From contig NZ_JBIGHX010000002.1 of the NCBI RefSeq assembly GCF_043555885.1, forward strand, positions 496,001 to 560,000: a stretch of 64,000 bases of DNA. Direction: 5' to 3'. Below, piece by piece: positions 1 to 10,913 of the stretch; position 1 is the first letter of the stretch; each line of letters starts with the position of its first letter. A program made the position numbers and the translations under genes. Below the pieces are notes generated by a model. That model did no database searches. It saw only the letters and a list, made by a program, of their open reading frames with translations, and was not told the DNA's origin. Source of the DNA: Pelomonas lactea. Its GTDB lineage: Bacteria; Pseudomonadota; Gammaproteobacteria; Burkholderiales; Burkholderiaceae_C.

Positions 1-523
1 TCGTGCGGCTGCACCGCGGTGGCGAGGCGCCCCCACAGCCAGTCGATGCCGCCGGCCGGCCGGCCCAGCGCGGCCATCAGCTCGCGCGGCAGCAGCTGGC
101 CTTCGCCGGGCAGCAGCCAGGCCTTGAGGTCGGGCGCGAGGTACGGCTCCAGCGCTTGCAGCGCGGCGCGGGCCAGCGGCTGCGGGCCGTCGGGCATGCG
201 GGCCAGCACGCGCTGCGCGGCGCCCAGGTCGCTGCCATGGGCCAGCAGCAGGCTGCCGTGCGTGCGCACCAGGCCCGGCTGACCCAGCGCCTCGGCGATG
301 GCCGGCCACAGCGCCAGCGAGCGCCATCCCAGCTCGGCGACCTCGGCATCGGCATGCTCGCGCTCGGCCAGCGGGCTCAGCATGCCGGCGGCCGTGAAGC
401 CGGCCGCGCCGGGCTGCTCCGGCGCCGTGGCCGGGTCCACCACGCGCACGCGGTGCCCCGCCCGCGCGAGCTGCCAGGCCAGCAGCCGGCCCATGACGCC
501 GGCGCCTGCAATGGCGATGTTCA

Positions 524-524
<1 letters not shown>
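1..524 (-). CDS. thiO: FAD-dependent glycine oxidase ThiO, 3' part missing (runs off left edge)
   Basis: The N-terminal 174 residues of an FAD-dependent amino-acid oxidase are visible. The protein begins MNIAIAGAGVMGRLLAWQLA, a beta-alpha-beta FAD-binding fold with the GxGxxG loop at residues 7-12, followed by an acidic end of the second strand (VVDP) and an AAGMLSPLAE segment typical of the DAO/ThiO family. ThiO oxidises glycine to iminoglycine for assembly of the thiazole ring of thiamine. The ATG overlaps the TGA stop of thiC, so the two are translationally coupled and share the thiC riboswitch. The thiamine context makes ThiO more likely than a generic D-amino-acid oxidase, but the catalytic domain lies outside the window. 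Confidence 0.8.
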
Positions 525-2410
<1,886 letters not shown>

Positions 2411-2513
2411 GGCGGTCTCCTGGAGCTGATGGGTTCGCTGCTCCAAGGCCGCCTGTGGGCGCGCCGGACGCTCCACCGCCAGGGTGGTCGTCGGCACGCC
2501 GCATGGCGCGCGC

Positions 2514-2616
2514 TCTCCTTACGCCGGTACTAGCCGGTTCAAGTTCACGGGTTCGGTCGTCGTCGACCGTCTCAGCGTCAAGGCCTGCCTTGCGGCAGGC
2601 CCCGGCACCCCGGAGC
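2514..2616 (-). promoter_or_regulatory. TPP riboswitch (THI element) upstream of thiC
   Basis: Read on the minus strand, the leader contains the hallmark THI-box blocks in order: CTCCGGGGTGCC (closing stem and P2), a GCCTGCC-GCAA-GGCAGGC side hairpin, GCTGAGA (CTGAGA at 2570-2575), ACCCGTGAACTTGAACC (TTGAACC at 2536-2542), then CTAGTACCGGCGTAAGGAG. The terminal CTCC and GGAG close P1. The element ends about 100 bases upstream of the thiC GTG, and that stretch would hold the expression platform. Binding of thiamine pyrophosphate is known to repress such genes; whether this one acts on transcription or translation cannot be told by eye. Confidence 0.92.
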
Positions 2617-2633
2617 GGGCGCGATTGTGCTTG

Positions 2634-3962
2634 TCATTTCGCGCGCCTGGCAAGCCCCAGTGCGAAAACAACCAGACCTGCCGCGATGGCAAAGCTCACC
2701 CCGAGGCCACCGGCCACGAAAACGGTCGCCATGGCCGAGGCGCCCGTGATGAGGCCCAGGTTGCGCGACAGCGTCAGCAACGCGCTGACGACGCCGCGCT
2801 GCGTTGCCGCCACGTCGGCCATCACGGCCGTGTTGTTGGCAGCCTGGAACAGCGCGTAGCCGGGCGTGACGATGACCAGCGGCCCGACGTAGGCCGCAGC
2901 GCCAAGCGACGCGGGCAGCACGACGATGAGCGCGCAACCCACCGCCATCGCGGCCAGGCCCAGTTGCGTCATGCGACCTGCGCCGAAGCGGTCCACCAGC
3001 CGCCCGGCCGGCACGCCGCTGACGGCAGAGACGAGCGGGCCGATGGACATCAGTGCGCCCACCGCCGCAGTGCCGATGCCCAGGGCACCACCCAGGTGGA
3101 ACGGGCCGACGACCAGCGTGGCCATCATGACGGCCGACACCAGCGCATTCATCGCCAGGCCGGCAGCGAGCGCAGGCTCGCGCAGGCGCTCCAGCCGAAC
3201 CAGCGGCGCCGCGGCGCGGCCTTCGGTGCGCAGGAACATCCACAACCCCGCGGCGGCCACGGCGAACAGTGCTGCATGGCGCGTCATCGCCAACGAATAG
3301 GCGGCCAGCGTCAGCGCCAGCCACAGCGTACCGGGCAGGTCAAAGCCAGCGGCCCTGCCCGCGCCGCTATCCGCCGGCAGGCAACGCCAGGCCACGGCAA
3401 ACGTGAGCAGGCCCAGCGGCAGGTTCACCGCAAACAGGGCTGGCCAGCCGAAGCTCGCGATCAGCACACCGCCCAGCGATGGGCCCAGCGCCGTGCCGAT
3501 CGCCGACATCGTGCCCAGCAACCCCATCGCGCGACCGGTGCGCTCCTTGGGCAGTGCAGCGCCGACCAGAGCCATCGTCAGCGCCAGCATGGCGGCGGCG
3601 CCCACGCCCTGCAGCGCGCGGCCAGCGAGCAGCAGCGGCAGCGTGGGCGCCACGGCGCACAGCGCGGACGCCGCGGTGAACAGCGCGACACCGGCCAGCA
3701 GCAGCCGGCGCTTGCCCATCAGGTCGCCCAGCCGGCCAGCGCCGACGATGAGCGTCGTCGTGGCCAGCAGATAGGCCAGCACGACCCATTGCACCTGGCC
3801 GAGCTTGGCGTCGAAGGCCGCCGCCAGCGTGGGCAACGCGACGTTGGCGCTGCTGATGGCCAGCGATGGCAGCAGCGTGGCGAGGGCGAGGCTGGCGAGC
3901 ACGCCGGTAACGGGTGTGGCGGCCGGTGTCGCGGCCGGAGAGGCGAGAGGCGTGGTGTTCAT
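2634..3962 (-). CDS. MFS drug-exporter-like transporter
   Basis: A 442-residue, very hydrophobic protein with about twelve predicted membrane helices and a short Ala/Thr/Pro-rich N-terminal tail. Residues 75-90 carry the MFS motif A (GAGRLGDLMGKRRLLL, of the form GxLxDxxGKRR), followed by GRALQGVGAAAM and by GPSLGGVLIASFGWPALFAVNLP, a motif C-like helix-5 signature of antiporters. This resembles the EmrB/QacA side of the superfamily, although members of that group often have fourteen helices. It would export small molecules with proton antiport at the inner membrane; the substrate is unknown. It is divergent from a LysR regulator only 72 bp away, which is the likely controller. Confidence 0.85.
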   Translation of the reverse strand: MNTTPLASPAATPAATPVTGVLASLALATLLPSLAISSANVALPTLAAAFDAKLGQVQWVVLAYLLATTTLIVGAGRLGDLMGKRRLLLAGVALFTAASALCAVAPTLPLLLAGRALQGVGAAAMLALTMALVGAALPKERTGRAMGLLGTMSAIGTALGPSLGGVLIASFGWPALFAVNLPLGLLTFAVAWRCLPADSGAGRAAGFDLPGTLWLALTLAAYSLAMTRHAALFAVAAAGLWMFLRTEGRAAAPLVRLERLREPALAAGLAMNALVSAVMMATLVVGPFHLGGALGIGTAAVGALMSIGPLVSAVSGVPAGRLVDRFGAGRMTQLGLAAMAVGCALIVVLPASLGAAAYVGPLVIVTPGYALFQAANNTAVMADVAATQRGVVSALLTLSRNLGLITGASAMATVFVAGGLGVSFAIAAGLVVFALGLARRAK

Positions 3963-4034
3963 GCCTCAACCATAGGCATTGGTCGGCCATGGCGGAAGCC
4001 GCATCATCTGCACTTCATACCTGCACGAGACGCC

Positions 4035-4922
4035 ATGTCAAACCCCGACCTCAATCTGCTGCTGACCCTGGACGCGCTGCTTGCCGAGGGCAGCGTGGCC
4101 GGAGCCGCGCGGCGGCTGCGACTCAGCCCGTCGGCGATGAGCCGGTCCCTCGCGCGGCTGCGTGAAGCGACGGGCGACCCGCTGCTGGTGCGCGCCGGCC
4201 GCGGCTTGGTGGCCTCGCCGCGGGCGCTGGAACTGCGCGAGCGCATCGCCCCCCTGGTGCAGGAGGCTCAGGCAGCGCTCAGGCCGGCGGCGGCATTGCG
4301 GCTGGACACGCTGGAGCGCGAGTTCACGCTGCGCACGCGCGAGGGCTTTGTCGAGAACTTCGGCGCCGCGCTGCTGGCGCGCGTCGCCGGCGAGGCGCCG
4401 GCCGTGCGGCTGCGCTTCGTGCCCAAGACGGACCGCGACAGCGGGCCGCTGCGCGACGGCAGCGTGGACCTGGAAACGGGCGTCATCGGCGCCACCACTG
4501 GGCCGGAGCTGCGCGCGCAGGCCTTGTTCGGCGACCGCTTCGTCGGCGTCGTGCGCGAGGGCCACGCGCTGAGCCGCGGGCGCGTGACGGTGGCGCGCTT
4601 CGCCGCCGGGCAGCACATCGCCATCTCACGCGGCGGCACGGCGACCGGACCGGTCGACGACGCGCTGACGGCGCTGGCACTGCGGCGCGATGCCGCCGTC
4701 ACGGTGACCGGCTTCGGCCAGGCGCTGGCGCTCGTGCGCGGTTCGGACCTAATCGCCACCGTGCCGGAGCGCCACACCGGCACGCTGCGCGACGGCCTTG
4801 TCACGTTCGCGCTGCCACTGCCGCTGGCGCCGTTCACGGTATCGCTGCTGTGGCATCCGCGCATGGACGGCGATGCCGCGCACCGCTGGCTGCGCGGCTG
4901 CGTGCGGGAGAGCTGCGCCTGA
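4035..4922 (+). CDS. LysR-family transcriptional regulator
   Basis: A 295-residue LysR-type protein. The N-terminal winged helix-turn-helix spans about residues 5-65 (LNLLLTLDALLAEGSVAGAA, then RRLRLSPSAMSRSLARLREA, with GDPLLVRAGRGL as the wing). A periplasmic-binding-protein-like effector domain follows from about residue 90 to the end. The LTLDALL and PLLVR blocks resemble the NahR/NodD/LeuO subgroup. The ATG at 4035 fits the family N-terminus. It is divergently transcribed from the MFS exporter at 2634-3962 across 72 bp, the classic arrangement for a LysR activator of an adjacent gene; the inducer is unknown. Confidence 0.92.
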   Translation: MSNPDLNLLLTLDALLAEGSVAGAARRLRLSPSAMSRSLARLREATGDPLLVRAGRGLVASPRALELRERIAPLVQEAQAALRPAAALRLDTLEREFTLRTREGFVENFGAALLARVAGEAPAVRLRFVPKTDRDSGPLRDGSVDLETGVIGATTGPELRAQALFGDRFVGVVREGHALSRGRVTVARFAAGQHIAISRGGTATGPVDDALTALALRRDAAVTVTGFGQALALVRGSDLIATVPERHTGTLRDGLVTFALPLPLAPFTVSLLWHPRMDGDAAHRWLRGCVRESCA

Positions 4923-4941
4923 GCGTGTCAGGATGCGCGCC

Positions 4942-6081
4942 ATGCATTCACCATCGATGAGCCAGATCGCGTCGCCGTCGGCGGGCTCGCCTCCGTGGGC
5001 ACGGGGCCGGCTGCGCGTGCAGCTGGGCGCGGTGCTCGCTTTCAGCGTGGCGCTGCTGGCCCTTGCGGCGCTGCCGGTGCTGTGGGCCATCGCGCCCTGG
5101 CTACCGCCGGCGCTGCTTGCCTCGGCGGCTGTGCTCGCGCTGCCGGTCGCCTGGTGGGCGCGGCAACGCGCACGAGCGGCCGTCTGGCCCTGGGCCAAGT
5201 GCGCGCTGGCCCTGTACGGCCTGGCCGGTGTGCTGATCGCCGCACCCATCTACTACCTTGGGCTGGTCACTGCCTTGAAGCCGCCCATCCAGCCGCAGGT
5301 GGTGCTGACCAACGGCAGCCGCACGCTGACCTTCCAGGGCATGATGCACGTGGGCACCGACGCCTTCTATCGCTCGGTCGTCTACGACGCGGGCAAGGCC
5401 TTGATGGAGGGCGCCGTCATCTACTACGAGGGCGTGCTGCCCGACCCGCGCGCCGATGCCTGGCTGAGCGAATACCTCGGCACCGGCGCCGACCTGGCCC
5501 GCGCCTACGAACAGCTGGCGTCGACCTGTGGCCTGGTGTTCCAGGCCAGCTACTTCGCGCCGCTGGAGATCGACAAGCAGCTGCACCCGGAACGGCATGT
5601 GGCGGCGGACGTGTCGTCACTGGCGCTGCAGCGGGAGTTCGACCGGCTGCTGGCCACCGACATGACGTTCCTGGAGGCGATGCAGGACCGCGAGGCCAGC
5701 CGCAGCGTGCCCGCCATCGGCAACCAGCAACTGGCTGCCTTCGTGGCCTGGCAGCGGCGCGGCAACGAGCGCCAGCAGGCGATTGCCGGCACCGTCTGCC
5801 GCGGCATGCTGACGCTGCTGCTGCGCCCGCGCAGCGCCAAGGCCCGGCCGCGCGATCCGTTCGACGCGGTGACCATCGACTACCGCAATCGCCAGTTGGT
5901 GCAGCGGCTGCTGGCCGACCCGCACGACAAGATCTTCCTCACCTACGGCTCGGCCCACCTGCCAGGCGTCTATGCGCTGTTGAAGCAGGACGATGCGCGC
6001 TGGCGGGTGGAGTCCGTCAAGTGGATGCGCAGCGTCGCGCCGCCCGAGCACCTGAACGGCAAGCTCGACCTGGAGCCCTGA
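4942..6081 (+). CDS. TraB/GumN-like membrane-anchored protein
   Basis: About 379 residues from the ATG at 4942, which has an AGGA eight bases upstream; an ATG at 4933 would add three residues but sits on top of the purine stretch. Two hydrophobic segments lie at about residues 22-70 and a third around 85-110 (YGLAGVLIAAPIYYLGL). The remainder is soluble. It contains a GMMHVGTDAFYRSV block and, near the C-terminus, KIFLTYGSAHLPGVYALL, matching the paired GxxH and GxxHlpG signatures of the TraB/PrgY/GumN superfamily, proposed metal-dependent hydrolases. No substrate can be assigned. It follows the LysR gene by about 20 bp and may be cotranscribed with it. Confidence 0.65.
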   Translation: MHSPSMSQIASPSAGSPPWARGRLRVQLGAVLAFSVALLALAALPVLWAIAPWLPPALLASAAVLALPVAWWARQRARAAVWPWAKCALALYGLAGVLIAAPIYYLGLVTALKPPIQPQVVLTNGSRTLTFQGMMHVGTDAFYRSVVYDAGKALMEGAVIYYEGVLPDPRADAWLSEYLGTGADLARAYEQLASTCGLVFQASYFAPLEIDKQLHPERHVAADVSSLALQREFDRLLATDMTFLEAMQDREASRSVPAIGNQQLAAFVAWQRRGNERQQAIAGTVCRGMLTLLLRPRSAKARPRDPFDAVTIDYRNRQLVQRLLADPHDKIFLTYGSAHLPGVYALLKQDDARWRVESVKWMRSVAPPEHLNGKLDLEP

Positions 6082-6093
6082 GCACGCGCCAGC

Positions 6094-6124
6094 AAAAAGG
6101 GCCGGCCACTTGCGCGGCCGGCCC
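6094..6124 (-). terminator. Rho-independent terminator of the first RND operon
   Basis: A perfect 9-bp inverted repeat, GGGCCGGCC (6099-6107) and GGCCGGCCC (6116-6124), has an 8-base loop. Read on the minus strand it is followed by TTTTT (6094-6098). It lies just beyond the stop of the RND pump gene and also faces the end of the convergent TraB-like gene. Confidence 0.88.
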
Positions 6125-6158
6125 GAAGCGCTGGAGCGCGCTCGAGGGAGATCGGTTG

Positions 6159-9100
6159 TCAGTCCTTGTCCGCCGGCATGGCGCCGGGCATGCCGTGCAG
6201 CGGCAGCGCACCGCCGCCCTGCTCCGCGGCCGGCTTGGCGGCGGGCTTCCTGTCGCGCACGAGGTAGCTGTACAGCACCGGCACCACCACCAGCGTCAGC
6301 AGCGTCGACGTGATGACGCCGCCGATGATGGCGCGGCCCATGGGCGCCTGGATCTCGCCGCCGTCGTTCAGCGCGATGGCCATCGGCAGCATGCCGAACA
6401 CCATCGCCGCCGTCGTCATGATGATGGGGCGCATGCGGATCAGGCCGGCCTCGCGCAGCGCCTCGGCGACCGTCGCGCCGGCCTTGCGGGCGTGGTTGGC
6501 GAAGTCCACCAGCAGGATGGCGTTCTTGGTGACCAGGCCCATCAGCATGACCAGGCCGATCATCGAGAACACGTTCAGCGTGGAGCGCCACAGCAGCAGT
6601 GCCAGCATCACGCCGATCAGCGCCAGCGGCAGGCTGGCCATGATGGCGATGGGCTGCAGGAAGCTGCCGAACTGGCTGGCCAGCACGATGTAGATGAAGA
6701 TGCCCGCCAGTGCCATGGCCGCGAGCAGCCCGTTGAAGGCCTCGGCCTGCTGCTTGCCGGCGCCGTCCACCTTGAAGCTGACGCCCGGCGGCAGCTGCGT
6801 GTTCTTGATGAGCTTCTGCACGTCGGCGTTGACGTCGCCGCCCGGACGGCCCTGCACGCCGGCGAACACGGCCTCGCGGCGCTGCAGGTTCTCGCGGCGG
6901 ATGACCTCGGGGTTGAACACCGGCTCGATGGTGGCCACCTGGTCCAGCGTGATGGGCGCGCCGCTGCTGGAGAACGCGACGGGCAGCTTGCTCATCTGCT
7001 CGATGCGCTCGCGCTGTTCGCGCGGCAGGCGCAGCAGCACTTCGACCTGGTTGCCGTCCGGCGTCGTCCAGTAGGTCGCGATCTCGCCGTTCACGTAGGC
7101 ACGCAGGCTGGAAGCGATCTGCGGCGCCGTCAGGCCCAGCTCGCGGATGGCGGAGTCCTTCAGGCGCACCGCGAAGGCCGGCAGGCCGGGCTTGACGGTG
7201 GTGTCGACGTCCACGGCGCCGGGGATCTTCTTGATCTTCTCGACCAGGTCGGTGGCGGACTGCGTCAGCACCTCGGGGTCGCTGCCCAGCAGCGTGATCC
7301 AGATCGGCCGGTTGAAGCCGACGCTGACCTCGATGCCGGGAATCTTGGCGATGTCGCCACGGATGGCGTCCTCGATCTCCTTCTGCGTGCGCTTGCGCTC
7401 GCTGCGGTCGGTCAGCGTGATGTTCAGCGCCGCCTGGTTGCGGCCGGTGGCCAGGCCTTCGCCGGTGCTGCCGACGACGGTGGAGACGGTCTTGATCTCG
7501 GGGTAGTTCTTGAGGATCTCCTCGATCTGCGCCACCTTGGCGCTGCCGCGCTCGATGCTGCTGGCCACCGGCATGCGCAGGTTGACCTGCGTGAAGCCGT
7601 TGTCCGTCTCAGGCACGAACTCGCTGCCGACCAGCGGCGCCAGCGCCAGCGCCGCGACGAAGCTGGCGACGGCGCCCCACATGACGAGGCCGCGCGGCGT
7701 CAGCGTCGCGAAGCGCAGCACACGCCTGGCGGACTTGTCGCGCCGACCGTCCGCGCCGAACGGGTGGCCGTAGGCGGGGATGGGCGGCACGAAGACGCGG
7801 TAGCGGCGGCCGGAGAAGGCCCAGTCGATCAGGCGCGCGTAGAGGTCGTGCAGCCGGTCCATGCCCCAGTCGGTCGCGCGGATGGCGTGGCCGATGACGG
7901 GCCAATGCTTGATGCGCGCATTCGGCGGGTCGTGCCAGACGGAGGACAGCATCGGGTCCAGCGTGAAGCTGACGAACAGGCTGACCAGCACGGCCACCGC
8001 GACGGTGATGCCGAAGGGATAGAAGAACTTGCCGATGATGCCGCCCATGAAGGCGACCGGCACGAACACGGCGCAGATGGCGAAGGTGGTCGCCATGACG
8101 GCCAGGCCGATCTCGTTGGTGCCGTCGAACGACGCGGTGCGGTGGTCCTTGCCCATGCCGACGTGGCGCACGATGTTCTCGCGCACGACGATGGCGTCGT
8201 CGATGAGCAGGCCGATGCATAGGCTCAGCGCCATCATCGTCATGAAGTTCAGCGTGAAACCGAACGCATGCACGGCGATGAAGCTGGAGATGACGGCGAT
8301 GGGCAGCGTCAGGCCCGTGATGATGGTGGAGCGCCAGCTGTGCAGGAACAGGAACACGATGGCCACGGTCAGCAGCGCGCCTTCGATCAGCGTGTGGCGC
8401 AGGCCGGTCAGCGAGCCCTTCACGAAGTCGCTGGCGGCATAGATCATGCGCAGCTCCACGTCCTTGGGCAGCGTGCGGCGCAGCTCTTCCATCGCCTCCT
8501 TCACGGCCTCGCCGGTGCGGACGATGTTGGCGTCCTGCTGCTTGAAGATATTGAAGCTGACGGCCGGCTGGCCGTTGATGCGGGCGATGCTGTCCTGCTC
8601 ACGCTCGCGCTCCACCAGCGTGCCGAGGTCGTTCAGCGTCAGCGCCAGGCTACCGCGGCGGGCCACCACCATGTTGCCGAAGGCCTTGGGGTCCTTCACG
8701 CGGCCTTCCACGCGCAGGATGGCGTCGGAGGTCTGGTCGGACAGCAGGCCCACCGGCTGGTCGGCATTGGCATCGGCCAGCGCCTTGGCGATCTCGGCCG
8801 GCGTCACGCCGTAGGCGCGCAGCCGCATGGGGTCCAGGTCGATGCGCACTTCGCGCGTCGTCATGCCGCCCACGTCCACCTTGGCCACGCCTTCCACCCG
8901 GCCCAGCCGCTTGGAGACGATGAGGTCGGCCATCATCGACAGCTCGCGCGAGCCCCGCGTCGGGCTCAGCAGCGCCATGACGACGACCGGCTGCGAGTTG
9001 TCGTTCTCGAAGCGCTGCACCGTGGGCGGCTTGGCGTCCCGCGGGAAGCGGGCCTGCGCGGCGGCCACGCGGTCGCGCAGGTCCTGCATCGCGCGGCCCA

Positions 9101-9401
9101 TGTCGGCGTTCAGCGAGAACTCGACGCTGGCCTGCACGCGGCCCTCGAAGCTGCGCGACTGGATACGTTCCACGCCGGCAATCGTGTTCAGGGCTTCTTC
9201 CAGCGGCTTGGCGAGCTCACGCTCGACCGCCTCGGGCGAGGCGCCGGGGTAGCGCACGTCCACCGACGCGCCTGGGAAGGAGATGTCGGGCATCTGCTCG
9301 ACGCCCAGGCGGGCGTAGGCGAACAGGCCCAGCACGCACAAGGCCACCATCACCATGGTCGCGAAGACCGGGTTCTGGATGGAAACGCGGGTCATCCACA
9401 T
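6159..9401 (-). CDS. RND efflux pump inner-membrane subunit (HAE1-type)
   Basis: A 1080-residue RND permease. It begins MWMTRVSIQNPVFATMVMV, the usual first helix, with a GAGGG ribosome site eight bases upstream. The pattern of one helix, a large periplasmic domain, six helices, a second periplasmic domain and five helices is visible. The proton-relay aspartate pair occurs in GLLIDDAIVVREN in the fourth helix. The glycine-rich MALAGIFIYIVLASQFGSF and the LMGLVTKNAILLVDF blocks are standard. It pumps hydrophobic compounds or drugs in a tripartite complex driven by proton flow. The loop between helices 6 and 7 is somewhat long (PIPAYGHPFGADGRRDKSAR). The adaptor gene lies 10 bp upstream; no outer-membrane channel gene is adjacent, so a TolC-like partner must be encoded elsewhere. 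Confidence 0.95.
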   Translation of the reverse strand: MWMTRVSIQNPVFATMVMVALCVLGLFAYARLGVEQMPDISFPGASVDVRYPGASPEAVERELAKPLEEALNTIAGVERIQSRSFEGRVQASVEFSLNADMGRAMQDLRDRVAAAQARFPRDAKPPTVQRFENDNSQPVVVMALLSPTRGSRELSMMADLIVSKRLGRVEGVAKVDVGGMTTREVRIDLDPMRLRAYGVTPAEIAKALADANADQPVGLLSDQTSDAILRVEGRVKDPKAFGNMVVARRGSLALTLNDLGTLVEREREQDSIARINGQPAVSFNIFKQQDANIVRTGEAVKEAMEELRRTLPKDVELRMIYAASDFVKGSLTGLRHTLIEGALLTVAIVFLFLHSWRSTIITGLTLPIAVISSFIAVHAFGFTLNFMTMMALSLCIGLLIDDAIVVRENIVRHVGMGKDHRTASFDGTNEIGLAVMATTFAICAVFVPVAFMGGIIGKFFYPFGITVAVAVLVSLFVSFTLDPMLSSVWHDPPNARIKHWPVIGHAIRATDWGMDRLHDLYARLIDWAFSGRRYRVFVPPIPAYGHPFGADGRRDKSARRVLRFATLTPRGLVMWGAVASFVAALALAPLVGSEFVPETDNGFTQVNLRMPVASSIERGSAKVAQIEEILKNYPEIKTVSTVVGSTGEGLATGRNQAALNITLTDRSERKRTQKEIEDAIRGDIAKIPGIEVSVGFNRPIWITLLGSDPEVLTQSATDLVEKIKKIPGAVDVDTTVKPGLPAFAVRLKDSAIRELGLTAPQIASSLRAYVNGEIATYWTTPDGNQVEVLLRLPREQRERIEQMSKLPVAFSSSGAPITLDQVATIEPVFNPEVIRRENLQRREAVFAGVQGRPGGDVNADVQKLIKNTQLPPGVSFKVDGAGKQQAEAFNGLLAAMALAGIFIYIVLASQFGSFLQPIAIMASLPLALIGVMLALLLWRSTLNVFSMIGLVMLMGLVTKNAILLVDFANHARKAGATVAEALREAGLIRMRPIIMTTAAMVFGMLPMAIALNDGGEIQAPMGRAIIGGVITSTLLTLVVVPVLYSYLVRDRKPAAKPAAEQGGGALPLHGMPGAMPADKD

Positions 9402-9411
9402 GGCGCGGCCC

Positions 9412-10578
9412 TCACTGTTGAGCCGGCGCCGAGGCGCTGGCACTGGCGACCTTGGCGGACTTGGCCGCCACGATCAGCGCCGGGTCGCCCTCGCGCAGAT
9501 TGTCGAAGCGTGCGGCCAGCACCTGCGCCTCGGGCTTGAGGCCGTTCAGGATCTCGACGCGGCCTTCGCGGGCGTCGCTGCGGCCAGTCGTCACGACGCG
9601 GCGCACCAGCGCGCCGTTCTCGATCATCCAGACCTGCTCCTGGCCGGAGTTGCGGCTGATGGCGGCGATGGGCACCGTCAGGCGCTGCGTGTCATCGGCC
9701 AGCACCACCTTGGCGGCGGCGTACTGGCCGGCGCGGTAGAGCTCCTTGGGGTTGTCCAGCACCAGCGTCACGCCGATGGAACGCGTGCCCGGCTCGGCGG
9801 CAGGCGCGATGCGGGCGATCCTGGCCTCCACCGGCTGCTCCACGCCCTCCACCTTCACCTGCACCGGCATGCCCGGCTGCAGGCGGCTGACCTCGTGCGT
9901 GCCCACCAGCCCCGCCAGCTCCAGCTTGGCCAGGTCGACGATGGTCAGGATCTGCTGCTCGGCCGCGAGCTTCTCGCCCGGCAGCGCATGGCGCTTGGCG
10001 ACGACGCCGTTGATGGGCGACACCAGGCCGGCCTGGCGCATCGTCACCTGGCTGGTGTCCAGCTGGGCCTTGGCGGCCAGCCAGTTGGCACGGGCGGATT
10101 CATAGGCGGCGCGCGAGTTGTCCAGCGCCGTCTGCGCGATGAAGTTCTTCGCGGCCAGGCCCTCGTTGGCCTTGTAGCTGCGCTCGGCCTGGTCCATCTG
10201 GGCGCGCATGGCTTCCACGCTCGCGCCGCGCTCGGCAATGCGATAGCGCAACTCTTCGAGGTCCACCTGGCCCAGCGCCTGGCCGGCCTTCACGCGGCTG
10301 CCCTCGCCCACGGCCAGGTTCAGCAGCGTGCCGTTGGACTTGGCGCGCACGACCACCGTGCCCGGCGCCACCAGCGGGCCGCTGAATTCGATCTGCGCGG
10401 GCATCGCCGTGACGACGGGCTTGACGACCTCGCTGGCGACGAACTCCAGCGCCGGCTTGGCCTTCTCTTCACCCGGCTTCTTCGGGCCCTCGCCCTTGCT
10501 CGCCATGACCGCCACGCCGGCACCGCCCACCAGCAGCACGACGGCCGCAAGGCCGCCCAGCTTCACAGACTTGCGCAT
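9412..10578 (-). CDS. RND efflux periplasmic adaptor (membrane fusion protein)
   Basis: A 388-residue adaptor starting MRKSVKLGGLAAVVLLVGG. This ATG has a strong GGGGGAG ribosome site; an in-frame ATG 36 bases upstream lacks one. An N-terminal signal anchor (residues 6-26) has no lipobox cysteine. A biotinyl-lipoyl-like half motif (LLNLAVGEGSRVKAGQALGQ) is followed by a coiled-coil hairpin (about residues 95-165), the second lipoyl half (SPINGVVAKRHALPGEKLA), a beta barrel and a membrane-proximal domain. The Ala/Ser-rich C-terminus is probably disordered. It bridges the RND pump encoded 10 bp downstream to an outer-membrane channel. Confidence 0.93.
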   Translation of the reverse strand: MRKSVKLGGLAAVVLLVGGAGVAVMASKGEGPKKPGEEKAKPALEFVASEVVKPVVTAMPAQIEFSGPLVAPGTVVVRAKSNGTLLNLAVGEGSRVKAGQALGQVDLEELRYRIAERGASVEAMRAQMDQAERSYKANEGLAAKNFIAQTALDNSRAAYESARANWLAAKAQLDTSQVTMRQAGLVSPINGVVAKRHALPGEKLAAEQQILTIVDLAKLELAGLVGTHEVSRLQPGMPVQVKVEGVEQPVEARIARIAPAAEPGTRSIGVTLVLDNPKELYRAGQYAAAKVVLADDTQRLTVPIAAISRNSGQEQVWMIENGALVRRVVTTGRSDAREGRVEILNGLKPEAQVLAARFDNLREGDPALIVAAKSAKVASASASAPAQQ

Positions 10579-10913
10579 AACTCCCCCAGACAGCTTCAGT
10601 TTCGAGACCTTCACAGTCTAGAAATCCGGGTTTCCAGGTGCAGCGGACTTGTGACGAAACGCCGTTTGCTGGGGCTGAGCTGCACCCGCTGGAGCATGGA
10701 TGAAGAGCCGATTGAGTTCGACGAAGCGCGGGGACAGAGCGGCAAGGAGGGAAGCCTGCGCGCCAGGGAGGATGCCCGGACCGACAAGCGCCAACAGACC
10801 ACGTGGTTCACCGCGCAGTTGGGATGCCAAGCAGCATGGGCGGCAGCGCCGTTGTAATAAAGTCCCGGGCGTCAATTTCTATCGGGTGCACTCGCTCCCT
10901 GCGGCTTTAGGCC
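10579..10913. other. Gene-free divergent promoter region
   Basis: A 335-bp interval between the adaptor gene (leftward) and a solute-binding protein gene (rightward). The frames that cross it have no ribosome site or recognisable protein. It should hold both promoters; I could not pick out convincing -35/-10 boxes, repeats or RNA structures. Confidence 0.5.

Noticed and set aside
2411..2497. A longer thiC with an ATG start at 2497
   Set aside because: The 29 extra residues are low-complexity, the GTG at 2410 has a better ribosome site, and the shorter length matches the family.
2484..4034. A long in-frame extension upstream of the LysR gene
   Set aside because: It runs antisense through the riboswitch and the MFS gene; the LysR family N-terminus begins at the ATG at 4035.
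4995..8222. A long plus-strand frame over the TraB-like gene and the RND pump
   Set aside because: The protein is low-complexity and lies out of frame with the TraB-like gene and antisense to the RND pump.
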